A stretch of 64,000 bases of DNA from Yamagishiella unicocca. Its lineage: Eukaryota > Chlorophyta > Chlorophyceae > Chlamydomonadales > Volvocaceae. Where the stretch lies: the NCBI GenBank assembly GCA_003116995.1, contig BDSL01000014.1, positions 186,001-250,000 of the forward strand, in the 5' to 3' direction. The notes below the pieces were generated by a model, which searched no databases, was not told the DNA's origin, and saw only the letters and a list, made by a program, of their open reading frames with translations. A program made the position numbers and the translations under genes. Positions 37,383 to 49,300 of this stretch are shown piece by piece (position 1 is the first letter of the stretch; each line of letters begins with the position of its first letter).

Positions 37383-40300
37383 TCAGCCCCCTCCCAGGAG
37401 CCGGTCAATCTTCTCGCCGTACAGCGCGAGCTGCTCCCTTCCGGACGCACCGCGAGCCCAGCTGGCGACCGGATCGCTGTTGCGTCCTCCGGACGTGAAG
37501 CCGGCCCCTGCGGCCCCGCCCACGCCCGGCGGCGGCGGCGGTGGAGCCAGTCGCGCCAGGCTTGCAGTGTCCGGTGCTGCGGCCACCCACAGCTGGTTCG
37601 CCAGGTCCCTCTCCTGCAGGATCAGGTGGCGGAAGGCCAACACGGCGCCCATCTGGCGGGCGGGGTCGGACAGGAAGTCGACTGACTCCTGCTCGCAGCC
37701 GCCGCATGAGGGTTACCCGGAGCAGGGCCGGTGGGCAGTGGGCGGTGGGTTAGGTTCGGGATGTGGCCAGGTCTCCAGTGGGAGGAGTGCCGCGAGCCGT
37801 GGGCATCACAGCGAAGTGGGACGAGGGGGGCACCACAGGACAAACATGCCTGCAAGAGGGATGGGGTAGCGGAGACAGGGTATCCGCAGTTCGACCGAAA
37901 CAGGGTATCTAGACGGCAGCCGCCTCACTCACCGGGGTCCCCACCATCTTGATCGCAAGCATCCACGGCTGCGGTCCCGCACCGCCTCCGCCTCCGCCCT
38001 CGCCGCCTCCACCGCCGCCTCCACCGCCCGCCATGCTCGAGGCGCACAACCCCGAGGTGTGGTCCGCCAAAAACACCCACTGCTGACAGACGCCCACGCC
38101 GCCTCCCTGGACCTCGCCCACCCGTACGACACAGCCGGTGAAGTCGAACTCGAAGAGACCCGTCAGGCTGGAGTCTCGGTCGTGAGGGGGGCCGTGTGGT
38201 GGCGTAGTGGCGGCCGTGTGGTGCGGCATGAGGCGCTGCTGGAGGGGCCCGGGCAGCGCGGTGGCAATCTCCGCCAGGCGGAGTTGCCGGCGGGGTTGGT
38301 AGTACGGCAACGCCAGGAGGTGTGACAGGTCGGCAGCCTGGCCCATGACCCGAAACCTGCCTCGGGAGATGGATGGACGCGCGGGAGCGGGTGTGTTTTG
38401 TGACGGGTTGGGGTTGGGGTTGGGGTCGGGGATTTGCTTGGGTTGATGATGTAATCCAAGCACCATACGCCTGGCCGCCTACGATGTAGTGTGGCACGTG
38501 CATGCAGCCGGGTCCTCGGAGTCGTAACCCTGCGAGTGAGACCACCCGGAGTCGTAACCCTGCGAGTGAGACCACCCGGAGTCGTAACCCTGCGAGTGAG
38601 ACTGCTGTGACCTCCCCGTCGGCCCCTTCCTCGATGTAATCGCCCCCCTCTATCTCCAATGTCGTTCCCAAGGGTTTCCCGCGTCCCCCCCGCTGCTGCC
38701 CCGCTCCCTCCCCGGGCCCCCCGCCGCTCCTCACCCGGTCATCTTGCTGGCCGTGAGCTCCAGACACCTGCACGCCGAAACACGCCACAGAGAGCTCCTC
38801 ACGTGTCATGTCTTAAACAAGCAACACTTCATAGAGAGTTCCTCAGAGACCATGCCTTAAACAGAGAGCTCCTCACACGTCATGTTTTAAACAGGCAACA
38901 CGCCACAGAGAAAGAGTTCCTCACACAGTTCCTCACACATCACGCCTTAAACAGGCAACACACCTCAGAGAGCTCCTTACACATCATGTCTTAAACAGGC
39001 AACACCCCTCAGAGAGTTCCTCACCATGTCATGTCTTAGAGTCATGTCTTAGACAGGCAACACGTTGTTTCATCATATATGTCTTTGATGCCTATGCACG
39101 CACGCCCCCTCATCACAGGTGGTCATGGTGTGCAAGGAGGCTCCCAATGTCCCGTTACCCTGCTACCCGGCACTGCAGCAACTTGTGGCCGTCGCTGCGA
39201 TCCCGCCACCGTCCCCGACCACATGCCACTCCACACCCCATCCCCGCCGCGATCACCCACCTGAGCCGGCCGTTCGGCCCCAGCTCAGCGAGCCCCGCCG
39301 CCGCCGTCGCCTCCTTGCCGCCGCCGCTGCCGTACGTGGCTGGCGTCAGGTTGGTCGCCAATACCACCTGCCCCTCCCGCAGCTGCTCCTCCAGCTCAGC
39401 CGGCGGCCGCCACACCCGTAACAGGGCCTGGCAGGGGGCCCCTGTGCGGCGCGGGCGGAGAGCCTCAGGAAGTCAAGCCGTATCTCAGGACTACCCGGAT
39501 GGATGCTATGTTCGCTGCGCCTCTCGCAGCACATCGGGTCGCAACACCGCCCTCCTAACCCCAACTCACCCGAGGCAACGCCCAACGGTGTGACGCCAAC
39601 GACCCGCAACCGCAGGTACGGCACTCCGCAGTCGCCGCTGCCGCCGGCCGCCCCGGCTCCGCCTCCGCTGGCGCCCCCCGCGGCTCCACCCTTGCCGCTG
39701 AGCGCCTCCTCCGTCAGCCGCTCCGCCTCCGCCGCCATGTGCACCTGGCGCTCCGAGACCAGCCTGAGGGCGCACGGCCTTACGGGTGGATATGCGCCAT
39801 CCACGCATTCGCTTGGAGTGCCAGTGCACGCGGCGTGCGTTATGCTATACACCCACATGCACACACACACACGCACACGACCACGCTGCTCCCGGCTCGC
39901 TGTCACGCCGGCAGAATCCCAGCTGGGTTACACGGCTCAGCGTTCCTCTGCCCGCACGTCTGCGCTGCCCGAAGCAGCTCTGCCCTTTGGGTTGGGAGCC
40001 AGGGACCGAACATCCCCATCGGCAGCCGCCCCTCGAGGTCCCACCTACCCCCACAGCCCCCACCGCAGTCTGCAGCCCCTACCACTAAGACCACCCAGCC
40101 CGCCACCACCGCTCCTCCACCCCACCTGCTGAGCTGGGCCCGCTCCTCCACCCCACCTGCTGAGCTGGGCCTGCTCCTCCGAGCTCAGTGCCCCGCTGCC
40201 GCTGCCGCCGCCGCCGTCACCGCCGTCATCTCCGCCGCCGTCCTGCTGGCCCCCCCGCAGCACCATGGCTGCGTATGCCCGCTGCACGCGCCACGAGCAG

Positions 40301-43300
40301 GACGAAGACAGGGAGGGCGCGCCCCGCGGCCCCCGTGTCACCTGGCGGCAGCGGTCCAGCTCGGCGCGCTGCACGGCGGCTGCTGCGCCTGCTGCGGCCT
40401 GGCGGAGGAGGACGATGTGGGTCGCCACAGTGGGGGACCAAGGTGGGGGAGAAGTTACCCTACTGTTGGGAGTGCTCCTGATCGGGGCCCCAGCCGCACC
40501 CGCATTTGCGGACGGCGTCGTGGCGGTGGGTTATCGCCGGGGGGGAGGGGGCCGCGGTGTAGCTGTGCCTGAGGGTGCTGCCGCTGGCGGACCCTTGACG
40601 GGGGCAGGTAAAGCAACAAGTCCACCCGCTGGTGTCCTTGAAAGCCCACCCACTGGTTTCCTTCCCAGCCCACCTCAGTGCGCTGAGCCGCTCCGCTGCG
40701 CAGCCGCTCCTCCTGCGCCCGCGCCGAGCGGTTCACGACGCCCTGAGGGGTGTTCTCGAACGTCAGGATGCCGTACTTGGCCGCCACCAGCAACAGCGTC
40801 GCCGGCACTGCGCCGCCCCCGGGTACCACCTGCGAAGTCCCACCGCAGCCGCAAAACACACAGCACACACGCATACACACGCACGCATGGTGTGTGTCCG
40901 TGACCGTGACCGTGACCGACCATACGGGGACCATGCAGGGATGCTAAGCATCCGTCCTATCCTGTCGTCGCACGCAGCCAAACCAAACCCCCGCACACAC
41001 AAAACCCACGGGCACGCACCACCGGCTTACCTGCCCCAGCGGTCGCAGCGCCATCGGCGCCGGCCGCACACGTGCCCCCAGCCTGGCGTCCCAGGCCGCG
41101 GGGCTGCAGCCGTTGTAGTGCAGCCGCAGCGCGCATGAAGCCCGGGTGGCAGGGTCCAGCGGGTCACCCGGACGCTCGGATTGCAGGTCCGCTCCACATA
41201 CCCGGAGCTTGCTGCCCAGCTGGGACCGGAAGGGCGGGGGCGGGAGGGAGGATCCGGAGAGGAGGTTGTGAGGGGGGAAGGATGGGGGGAGAGGGGGGCC
41301 CGAGGACGAGAAGGAAGGTGAGTGACAGTGGTCAAGCCCGCGCGCAAAGCGCGGTTGAAGTCGTGTTGTGTTGTGTGGGCAAATACGTATGTGTATGTGT
41401 GCGCGTGTGTGTTCACGGCGTGAGGGTGGCTGTCGCTGGTGGAAAGCCGCGCACGCATGTCAACAGCCCCCCCACACACATACACGCGCCTGGCCCCAGA
41501 CCCTGATCCCGTGTCGTACCGCCAGCCGTCCCGCCAGCACCAGCTGCGCCAGCGCGCCGTCCAGCCCCGCGGCTATGCCGTACCAGCCGTCCGTCAGCTC
41601 GACCCTCATGCCCTCCGCGGACAGCGACCGACCGGACAGCTGCGGCGGCAGGGGTGTGTGTGTGTGTGTTAATTTGGTGTTACAGGCCCGTGTGCGGGTG
41701 CGCGGGTGTATGTGCGTCGCGCTTATGCGCTTGTGCGCTTGTGCGCTTGTGCGCTTGTGCGCTTGTGCGCTTGTGCGCTTGTGCGTGCGCGTGAGGGGCC
41801 TCCGTCCCCTCTGTTCGGCGCTGACCTCTAGTAGACCCCGGCTACCCGGTGTATACGCAGGCAGTCCAGGCCCCGAAACATCCGCAACGCAGCTTTTTGG
41901 CACGTACCCACCAGCTGCCCGCTCCATTGTCCTTGCGGCAGGGGGCAGCCTCATCCTGATGTTGATGGAGGCGCCGATACTCTTTGCAATAAAACACCGA
42001 AAAGCCCACCCCCGTTCCCATAGCCCATAAACGCAATCAGGTACAGCATCAGCCAAGGGGGAGGGTTCGGTAAAGGAGGCGCGCTGTTCATAAGTCGTTT
42101 CGCCACTATGACACACGTCAGACCGCTGGGGTCTCCAGCCAGGCGCTGCCAGCGGGTTCACTATGGGGCTCTTCATCCAACTCCGGCTGTGCGTGTGCGA
42201 GAGCGGGTAGTAAGGCGGTGTGCACGGGTGAAGGATAGGCAGCCAAGCACGCTGGGAAGGGGGTCGGGCCTGCCGCAAAAGGGCTTATTGCCATCGCCTG
42301 TCGGGCGATAGAGCGTTCCGGCGGCATCACCGGACTCGCCTCGGACGAGCATCGGCGCCCAGGCAACCGCAAACAACTCCCCCCCCACCGACACGTCTCG
42401 AAACGTCTTTCCTAAACAGTTTTTCTCGCATCCTCGGGTCTTCCTCGGAACCCACCGACAGCGTACCTCCGGCAGGGCGCTTATCGCCAGCACCATGGGG
42501 AGACCCGCGGGTCGGTCGTGGGCCATGATGGCGGCCAGGATGGGCCGCCCGCCGCCCACCAGCTCCACCTGGGGACCAGTTGGGGGTCGGTGCGTTTCAT
42601 GCGAGTTGTATTAGTTAGTTAGTTAGTTAGTTAGTTATCAGTTAGTTCGTTTATTAGCTTTAGTTGGTTAGGTCCCATGTGCACATGCAACCTACGTGGC
42701 GGCGGCGCGGTGTGGGGCGAGCAGCAGAAGGACGTTGCCGGCGGCGGAGCGGAGTTGCGGCGCAGAGGGGTGAGGGGTGAGCCCGACCCACGTCTCGCGG
42801 GGACGGGGCCCGACCCACGCCTCAGAAGAATCATGCGCAAAGAACCCTGTGCCACAGCGCCCTCGCCCCTGCCCACCTGCACCCGGCGCCGCAGCTGGTC
42901 CAGCACCGCCGCGGGTGTCAGGCTGCGGCCGAGGCAGTGTGCTGGGAACCTGCGGGCAGGGAAGGGCAGGGGGTCGGGTCCGGCGCGGCAGCTGGCTTTG
43001 TAGAGCCGTAATGCCGTACCTCTTGTCCGCATATCCTCCCTGCTTGATCAATCATTTCATGGATAGCTTACGACGCAATAAGCAACCGCGCAACTCCCAT
43101 CTGTTGTTGTACGACGCCTCAGTCCAAGGTGCCGTACTACGGCATCCAAACCAATCCCGTCGCTCCACGCACCGCACGCGCCCACCTCCGTTCGTACGAT
43201 GCCAGCTTCCACACGATCCACCGGTAGTGATTGGCGACCCATGGTTCCGTCGCGCGATCGCGCGCACTTCGGGGCAGCTCCTCCAGCTGCTGCAGCGCCA

Positions 43301-46300
43301 GTCGCGCCTCCGCCGCGCCCCACCAGCCCCACCGGGGACCCCCTGTGTCGCCATCGATGTCGCTGTCGCCGTGTGCCTGCTGCCCCGCCGGCGCCCCAGC
43401 TGATACATTGGCCGAGTCCTGCAGCCCAGGTCGCGAGGGAATATGACGTGTCATGCGCAAGCATTCCAAAACAACGGCAACAAGCACCGCGCTGTTCGCG
43501 TACGTCATAAAGCCTACGCAGTGCGTTGTAAACAGCGTTGTATAAATCCATTGTAGCAGAATACACGATGTTAAATCTGTGTCCAATTGCACGCGGCGGT
43601 GTCATGAGGTGCAATGTCCTCCAGCCAGTCGACCCCGCCGTCCAGGGCGCTCCGCCCCCCCCCCCCACGAGCTGCACCGTGCAACATGCAGCCCCAGGCA
43701 TGACCGGCCCTACCGCCTGATGCCCCTGATGCGCCTCTTGCGGCCCTTGCGGCGCCGCAGGCGGCGCTGGAGGCGGCCGCAGCGCCGCCCAGAAGCGGAA
43801 TCCCTCCGAGGTGGCGGAGGAGATGTCGTTCAGGGCCGCCTGGCTCAGAGGCGCGAAGTGGCGCGGCACCGCCGCCGCCGCCGCCGCTTCGGTCTCCGCC
43901 CCAATCTGCAGGACAGCTGCCGCACCGCCACCACCGTTACTGCCAGCTCCCGATGCTGGTTCCGGGAGTGCTGGGTCCAGCACAGGGCCGGGCGGTAGTG
44001 CGAAGTACTTTCCGAGGGGCAGCCTGCTGGTCGGCCCGGCCTCCATGTCGAACAAGGATGCTAGGCCGGGACGCTTGTCGGAGCCTTCGCGGGAGGAGGA
44101 GGGAGGGCCGGGGCGGGGCGGGTCCAGGAGGGGGTGGCGAGAGGAAACCAGTTGGTCGGCATTTGAAAGTTAAACCGATGATCAGGAAACGTTTGGTCCA
44201 GGGATTGGGGGCGCAGACACCAGGAAAGGAGGGATGCAAGTCGGACAGCTGGATATGGATCTGGCTGGGGGCGGAGCGACAGTGCGGCCGCCGCGAGGCA
44301 CACCTGTGACTCCATCCCTTGCTGTGGCTTGGCGCTGTTACCGTCGCTGCTTTGTTTCGTTGCAAAGCAGGGTAATGCCGATGACAGGGGCTTTGCCGCG
44401 ATGATGATGTTTCGCGCGCGAAATGCTTCGGAGTGAGTGCGCTGCTGCGTGTCGTAGCCGGCCTAGGCGGGCACGGCACTCGGGTTGCGGCAGCCGACCC
44501 ACCGAGTCCTCCGCGTCCCCGCTTCACGCCGCTGCCCCCGCCTTCGCCCTGCTGGAAGCCGGCGGCTGCAGGCAGCCTATGCGGTGTCGGACCATCAGCC
44601 GACTGCGCAAAGGGCCGCCCCTTGTAACCCGCCGGTATGGGCGACACAAACTTGCGCTTGCCGCCAACCGACACGGCGCCGCCAGCTGGAGCGCTGGCGT
44701 TTTTGGGAGGCCGCCTACACGTCAGCGGTACGGGGTAGGGAGTATGGAGTACGACACGCATCAGCCGCCGTCGCCGTCAGCGAGAGAAGTAGCGCTATGG
44801 AGACGAACGTTTGAAGGGCGTGGAGTCCTTCGGAGCGTACGAAAGCGTGACAACTGGACGGACCATACCATGCCGCCGTCGCCCCACTTACCCGGACCCA
44901 TGGGTCGGCGCTCCTCCGGGTGCACCCATCTCCGCCGACGTGCGCGGCCTCTTCAGCCCCCCCGTCGTCGGAGGACCCCGCAGCCCCGCGATGGGCGTCG
45001 TGGCGGAACGCGGAGCGGCGGAGCGAGGGGTGGCGGCGGCGGCGGCGCCAGCCGCCGGCGGCGGCAACGGCGGCCTCAGGGGGGTGGCGGCGGCGGCGGC
45101 CGCCTGCGGCGGCAACGGCGGCCGCAGCGGGGTGCGCTGGCCGGCTCCGGACGGGATGATGGCCCCAGCACGACCGCCGTCCGCCTCAGCTCCTGTTGCT
45201 ACTGATGTTGCTACCGCTGTGGCGGCGGTGGCGGCGGCTGTGACGGCTGTTGCTGCTGCCAGTGTCGGTGCCGCAGAGCCTGCGGCGCCAAGGGCAGGCA
45301 CGCGCGGACGAGGCTCCAGGGGCGGCCGCGGGCAGCGAGCGGTGCCGGGCTCCGTCCCAGGATCCTGCTCCCCAACCGCTGCCATAACGGACGCGCCGAT
45401 AGCAGCCGCAACCGCCTCCGAAAGCACCATATCTCCCTCTCTCTCCCCTTGCTGCCGTACAACATGCGGCCCCTCGGCACCGCCCGCGGCGCCGCCGGGG
45501 TCGCCGCCGGCCGTGTCAGCCGCCGTCAGCATCGCCTCCGCGGCCCGGCGGCTCTGCTCACTGACGGCCACCGCCCTGCCGCCCGCGGTAACGAGGCCCA
45601 GGGCGGGTGAGGCGCCGCATGAGGTGGGGTGCCGGGTTGCCGCCTGCTGGTGCTGCTGGTGCTGCTGGGGCGCCCGCTCCGGCTGAGGGGTCCGCAGGTC
45701 CGCGCCGGGCGTCACGCCGCCCGCCTCCTCACCCACACCCACGCCCCTGCCGGCGTCATCGCCGACAGCTTGCATCATGGCTGCGGCCGCCGCCAAGCGC
45801 GCTGGGTCCACCCTGACCGCCTTGCCGCCTGCGGTTACAAGCCCTGGTGCTGGGACGCGTGACCGCGCGTCCATCCCTGCTACCGCCGCTGGCGGCGGCG
45901 GCCCATGCGCTCCCGGCGCCTCGCCAGCCCGCTCCGGGGGCGGCTCGGGAGTCCTGCGCTCTCCGAAGCCGAAGTCCACTGCTCCTGTCGCATCCTCCTC
46001 GGGCCCCACAGCGGCCGCAGCGGCGCCCTGACCCACGACGAGAGGTGCCTGCTGCGGGTGCACCGGCGACAGCGCCAGTGCCGGTGTAGCGGCGGCGGCC
46101 GCCGATGCGCAATCGGCAGTAGCATCTACAGCACCTGCTAGAAGCTGTGGCCCAGGAGCAAGGGCCCCGTGTGTAGCTTTCCCAGCCGCGACCGCCTGAT
46201 CAGCTGCCTCCACTGCTACTGCTCCAGTCGTTAGCGCCAAGCCGCTGGAAGCCTTCGCCTTCGCCTTCGCCGCAGCCGTAAGGTCGAAGCCACCAGCCCC

Positions 46301-49300
46301 CGCGACCTCCGCCACCGCCGCTCCTGCCACGACAGTGGCTGAGCCGCCCGTCGGCGCATCAGCAGAGGCATCCACGCTGGCACTACCGGCTGCTGTGCGC
46401 TCCAGCCACGCAGCCGCCGACCTCCTCGCCTCCTCGCTGAGCTCCACCGGCTTGCCTGACGCGAATGCGAGGCTGGCCCGCGGCAGCGCAGTGCTGGCCG
46501 GCGGAAGCGCCACCACGGATACTGCGGGTGTTACAAGGCGGCGACCGGAGCCGCCAGGGCCGCCGGAGCCGCCAGGGCCGCCAGAACCGCCAGAACCGCC
46601 AGAGCCGCCAGGGCCGCCAGGGCCAAGAGCGTAGCGGACGCCCTCACGTTCCGCGACCGTTGGTTGTTGCTGTTGCGGCAGGACCGGATGTGGTGACGCT
46701 TGGTCGATCGCAGGTTTGGTGTGCGGTGGAAATGGGCAGAGGGACTGGTGCGGGAGCTGCTGTTGTTGCTGTTGTTGCTGTTGTTGCTGTTGTTGCTGTT
46801 GTTGCTGTTGCTGCTGTTGCTGCTGTTGTTGCTGTTGTTGCTGTTGTTGCTGTTGTTGCTGCTGTTGTTGCTGTTGCTGCTGCCAAGTGTTGAGAGCTGA
46901 TGGCTGGGCTAGCTCTGAGGGATGAGGGGCTCCTCCGGGGCCGTAATCAGCGGCGGGGCCGCTGTCTCCGGCCCCTCCCGCGCGGCTCCCAAAGACACTC
47001 ACGGGACCGCAGCCCCCATCCAAACCAACACCCCCTGGGGCAGCGCCCACATTGCCGCCGCTCCCAGCCGCCGCAGCAACAGCAGCAGCAGCAGCGAGTG
47101 ATGGCGTCGTTGCTCGAGCTGGCGGCCTGAAGGGGCCAGTTCCCCGAGGGAGCCGCGGCTTTGGTCGCGTGCTTGTCGGCGCTGATTTGCCCCCGTCAGC
47201 GGCAATGGAGGCGTCAACAACAGCGCCAAGATTGGCGCCATCAGCACCTTCGTCCTCCGTCAGGACCTTGGCAAACCAACCTGCGGCGCGCTTTCTGGCG
47301 GCCTCAGACACCACCACCGGCCGGCCGCCAGCGGTGCTGAAGCCGCCAGTGGTGCCGAAGCCGCCAGCGGCGCCAAAGCCGGAATCCACAGCAACCGCGG
47401 CCCCGGTGTGCTGCTCAGCTGCATCACCAGCGCCACAGGGAACCTCCTTGGCACCCCCACCAGCTACGGCCCCACCTGGTTTAGCACCGTCCTTACCGCC
47501 ACCATCACCACCGCCGCCGTCATCGAGGACCTTGGCAAGCCAGCCGGCTGCTCGCTTCCGGGCGGCGTCAGATACCACCACCGGCCTGCCGCCAGCGGTG
47601 CTGAAGCCGCCAGCGGTGCCGAAGCCGCCAGCGGCGCCAAAGCCGGAATCCACAGCAACCGCGGCCCCGGTGTGCTGCTCAGCTGCATCACCAGCGCCAC
47701 AGGGAACCTCCTTAGCACCCCCACCAGCTACGGCACCACCTGGTTTAGCACCGTCCTCACCGCCACCATCACCACCGCCGCCGTCATCGAGGACCTTGGC
47801 AAGCCAGCCGGCTGCTCGCTTCCGGGCGGCGTCAGATACCAACACCGGCCTGCCGCCAGCGGTGCTGAAGCCGCCAAAGCCAGGATTCGGCACGGAGGTG
47901 GCCCCGGTGCGCTGCTCAGCCGCAGGAGCAGCGTCACAGCTGACTACATCACCTGGACCGCAGCCACGGGCAGTGTGGGGGCTGGCGACAACTGCACCGC
48001 TGCGCGTGAGACCACTACGGCCACCGCCGGCGCTGCCGCCTTCGTCGTCGCCGCCGTCATCCAGGACCTTGGCAAACCAACCTGCGGCGCGCTTTCGGGC
48101 GGCCTCAGACACCACCACCGGCCGGCCGCCAGCAGTGCTGAAGCCGCCAGTGGTGCTGAACCCGCCAGTGGTGCTGGAGCCGCCAGCGGTGCCGAGGCCG
48201 CCGAATCTCGCATATGACGCGGGCGCGACGGAGGCATCCGCACGCTGCACATCCGCGGCGCCGTGGCTCAGCCTGTCCTCGTCCGCGACAGCAGCGGGAT
48301 TGGCAAGTGGCCCCGCGGCACGATTAGCAGCACCAGCAGCTCCCAAAACCATATCAGCTGCCTCTGCCGTTGCTTCTGCCGTTGCAGTTGCCGTTGCAGT
48401 TGCAGTTACTGTCAACGTATCGGCAGGATCAGTAACATCAATATCTGCGGGACGCGTGCGTCCTTTCGCCCCTTCAGCCTCTTCCGCCCCTTCCGCCCCT
48501 GCAGCCCCTTCACCGTCGGTGGCCACGCCGTCATCGCCGTTGGCCTTGCCCGCTATCCGAGCGGTGTCCCGATGCTCCAAGTCGGCTGCTTCCAAGTCGG
48601 CTGCTGCCAACGCCTTTGCCAGCACGACGGCGCCTCGCTGCCTGGCCGCAGCGGACACCTGAGGCCGCCGGCCGCTCGCGAACACGAAGCCACCGCCGCC
48701 GCCGCCAGCATTGTCGCCGGCACGCTCAGTCGCAGGTGGCCAGGCGTCCCATTCTCCGCCGTCGCCCACGTTGAAGGACAACGGGACGGTTGGCGGTACG
48801 GCCGTCGGCGACAACGGCAGCGCAGGGTCGTGCCCTTGCCTGCCGCTGGGCGAGGCAGCAGCCGCGGTGTGGGCCAGTGAGGGCAACCCTGGTACCGCAA
48901 TTGCGGGGCTGATGGCGGCTCCGGCCGCGCCGTCAGCGGTGGGCGGCGCGGTAAGGTGCCCCGGCGAAGCCGCGCCCCCAGTGCCTGTTAGAGCTGCCGC
49001 AACTTCAACGGTGAGCGCCTCCACTGCCGGCACAAGCGCTCGGTGCCCTACCGCACAGCCGCTTACAACGCCGCCGCCGGCGTCAGGATTATCGCTGACG
49101 GCGCCAGCAGCGCCGTCGAGCTGCCTCTGGTCCCCGTCCTCCCCGTCCTCCCCGTGCCCCTGCTGCGGCTGCTGCTCCTCGTGTAAGGCAGGAATCAGCT
49201 CCATGCTGCGCGGCTCGGGCCCGGCTCCTGTTGCTATTTCAGCTGTAGCTTCACACACCCGAAGCAGCGCCCCTTGCTGCTGCTGCCCGGCTGCGAGCGC

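Noticed and set aside
39160..39205. Possible BRCA2 exon reading SDGHKLLQCR
   Set aside because: Phase fits the preceding exon, but the micro-exon at 38767-38735 matches OB2 better and continues in phase into OB3.
46700..46925. Leu-run and Cys-run frames on the + strand
   Set aside because: They are the other readings of the polyglutamine CAG/CAA tract.
47052..48662. 536-codon + strand open frame
   Set aside because: It is the complement of the BRCA2 BRC-repeat exon; the Pro/Ala/Ser-rich reading is a composition shadow, whereas the minus strand contains repeated BRC motifs.
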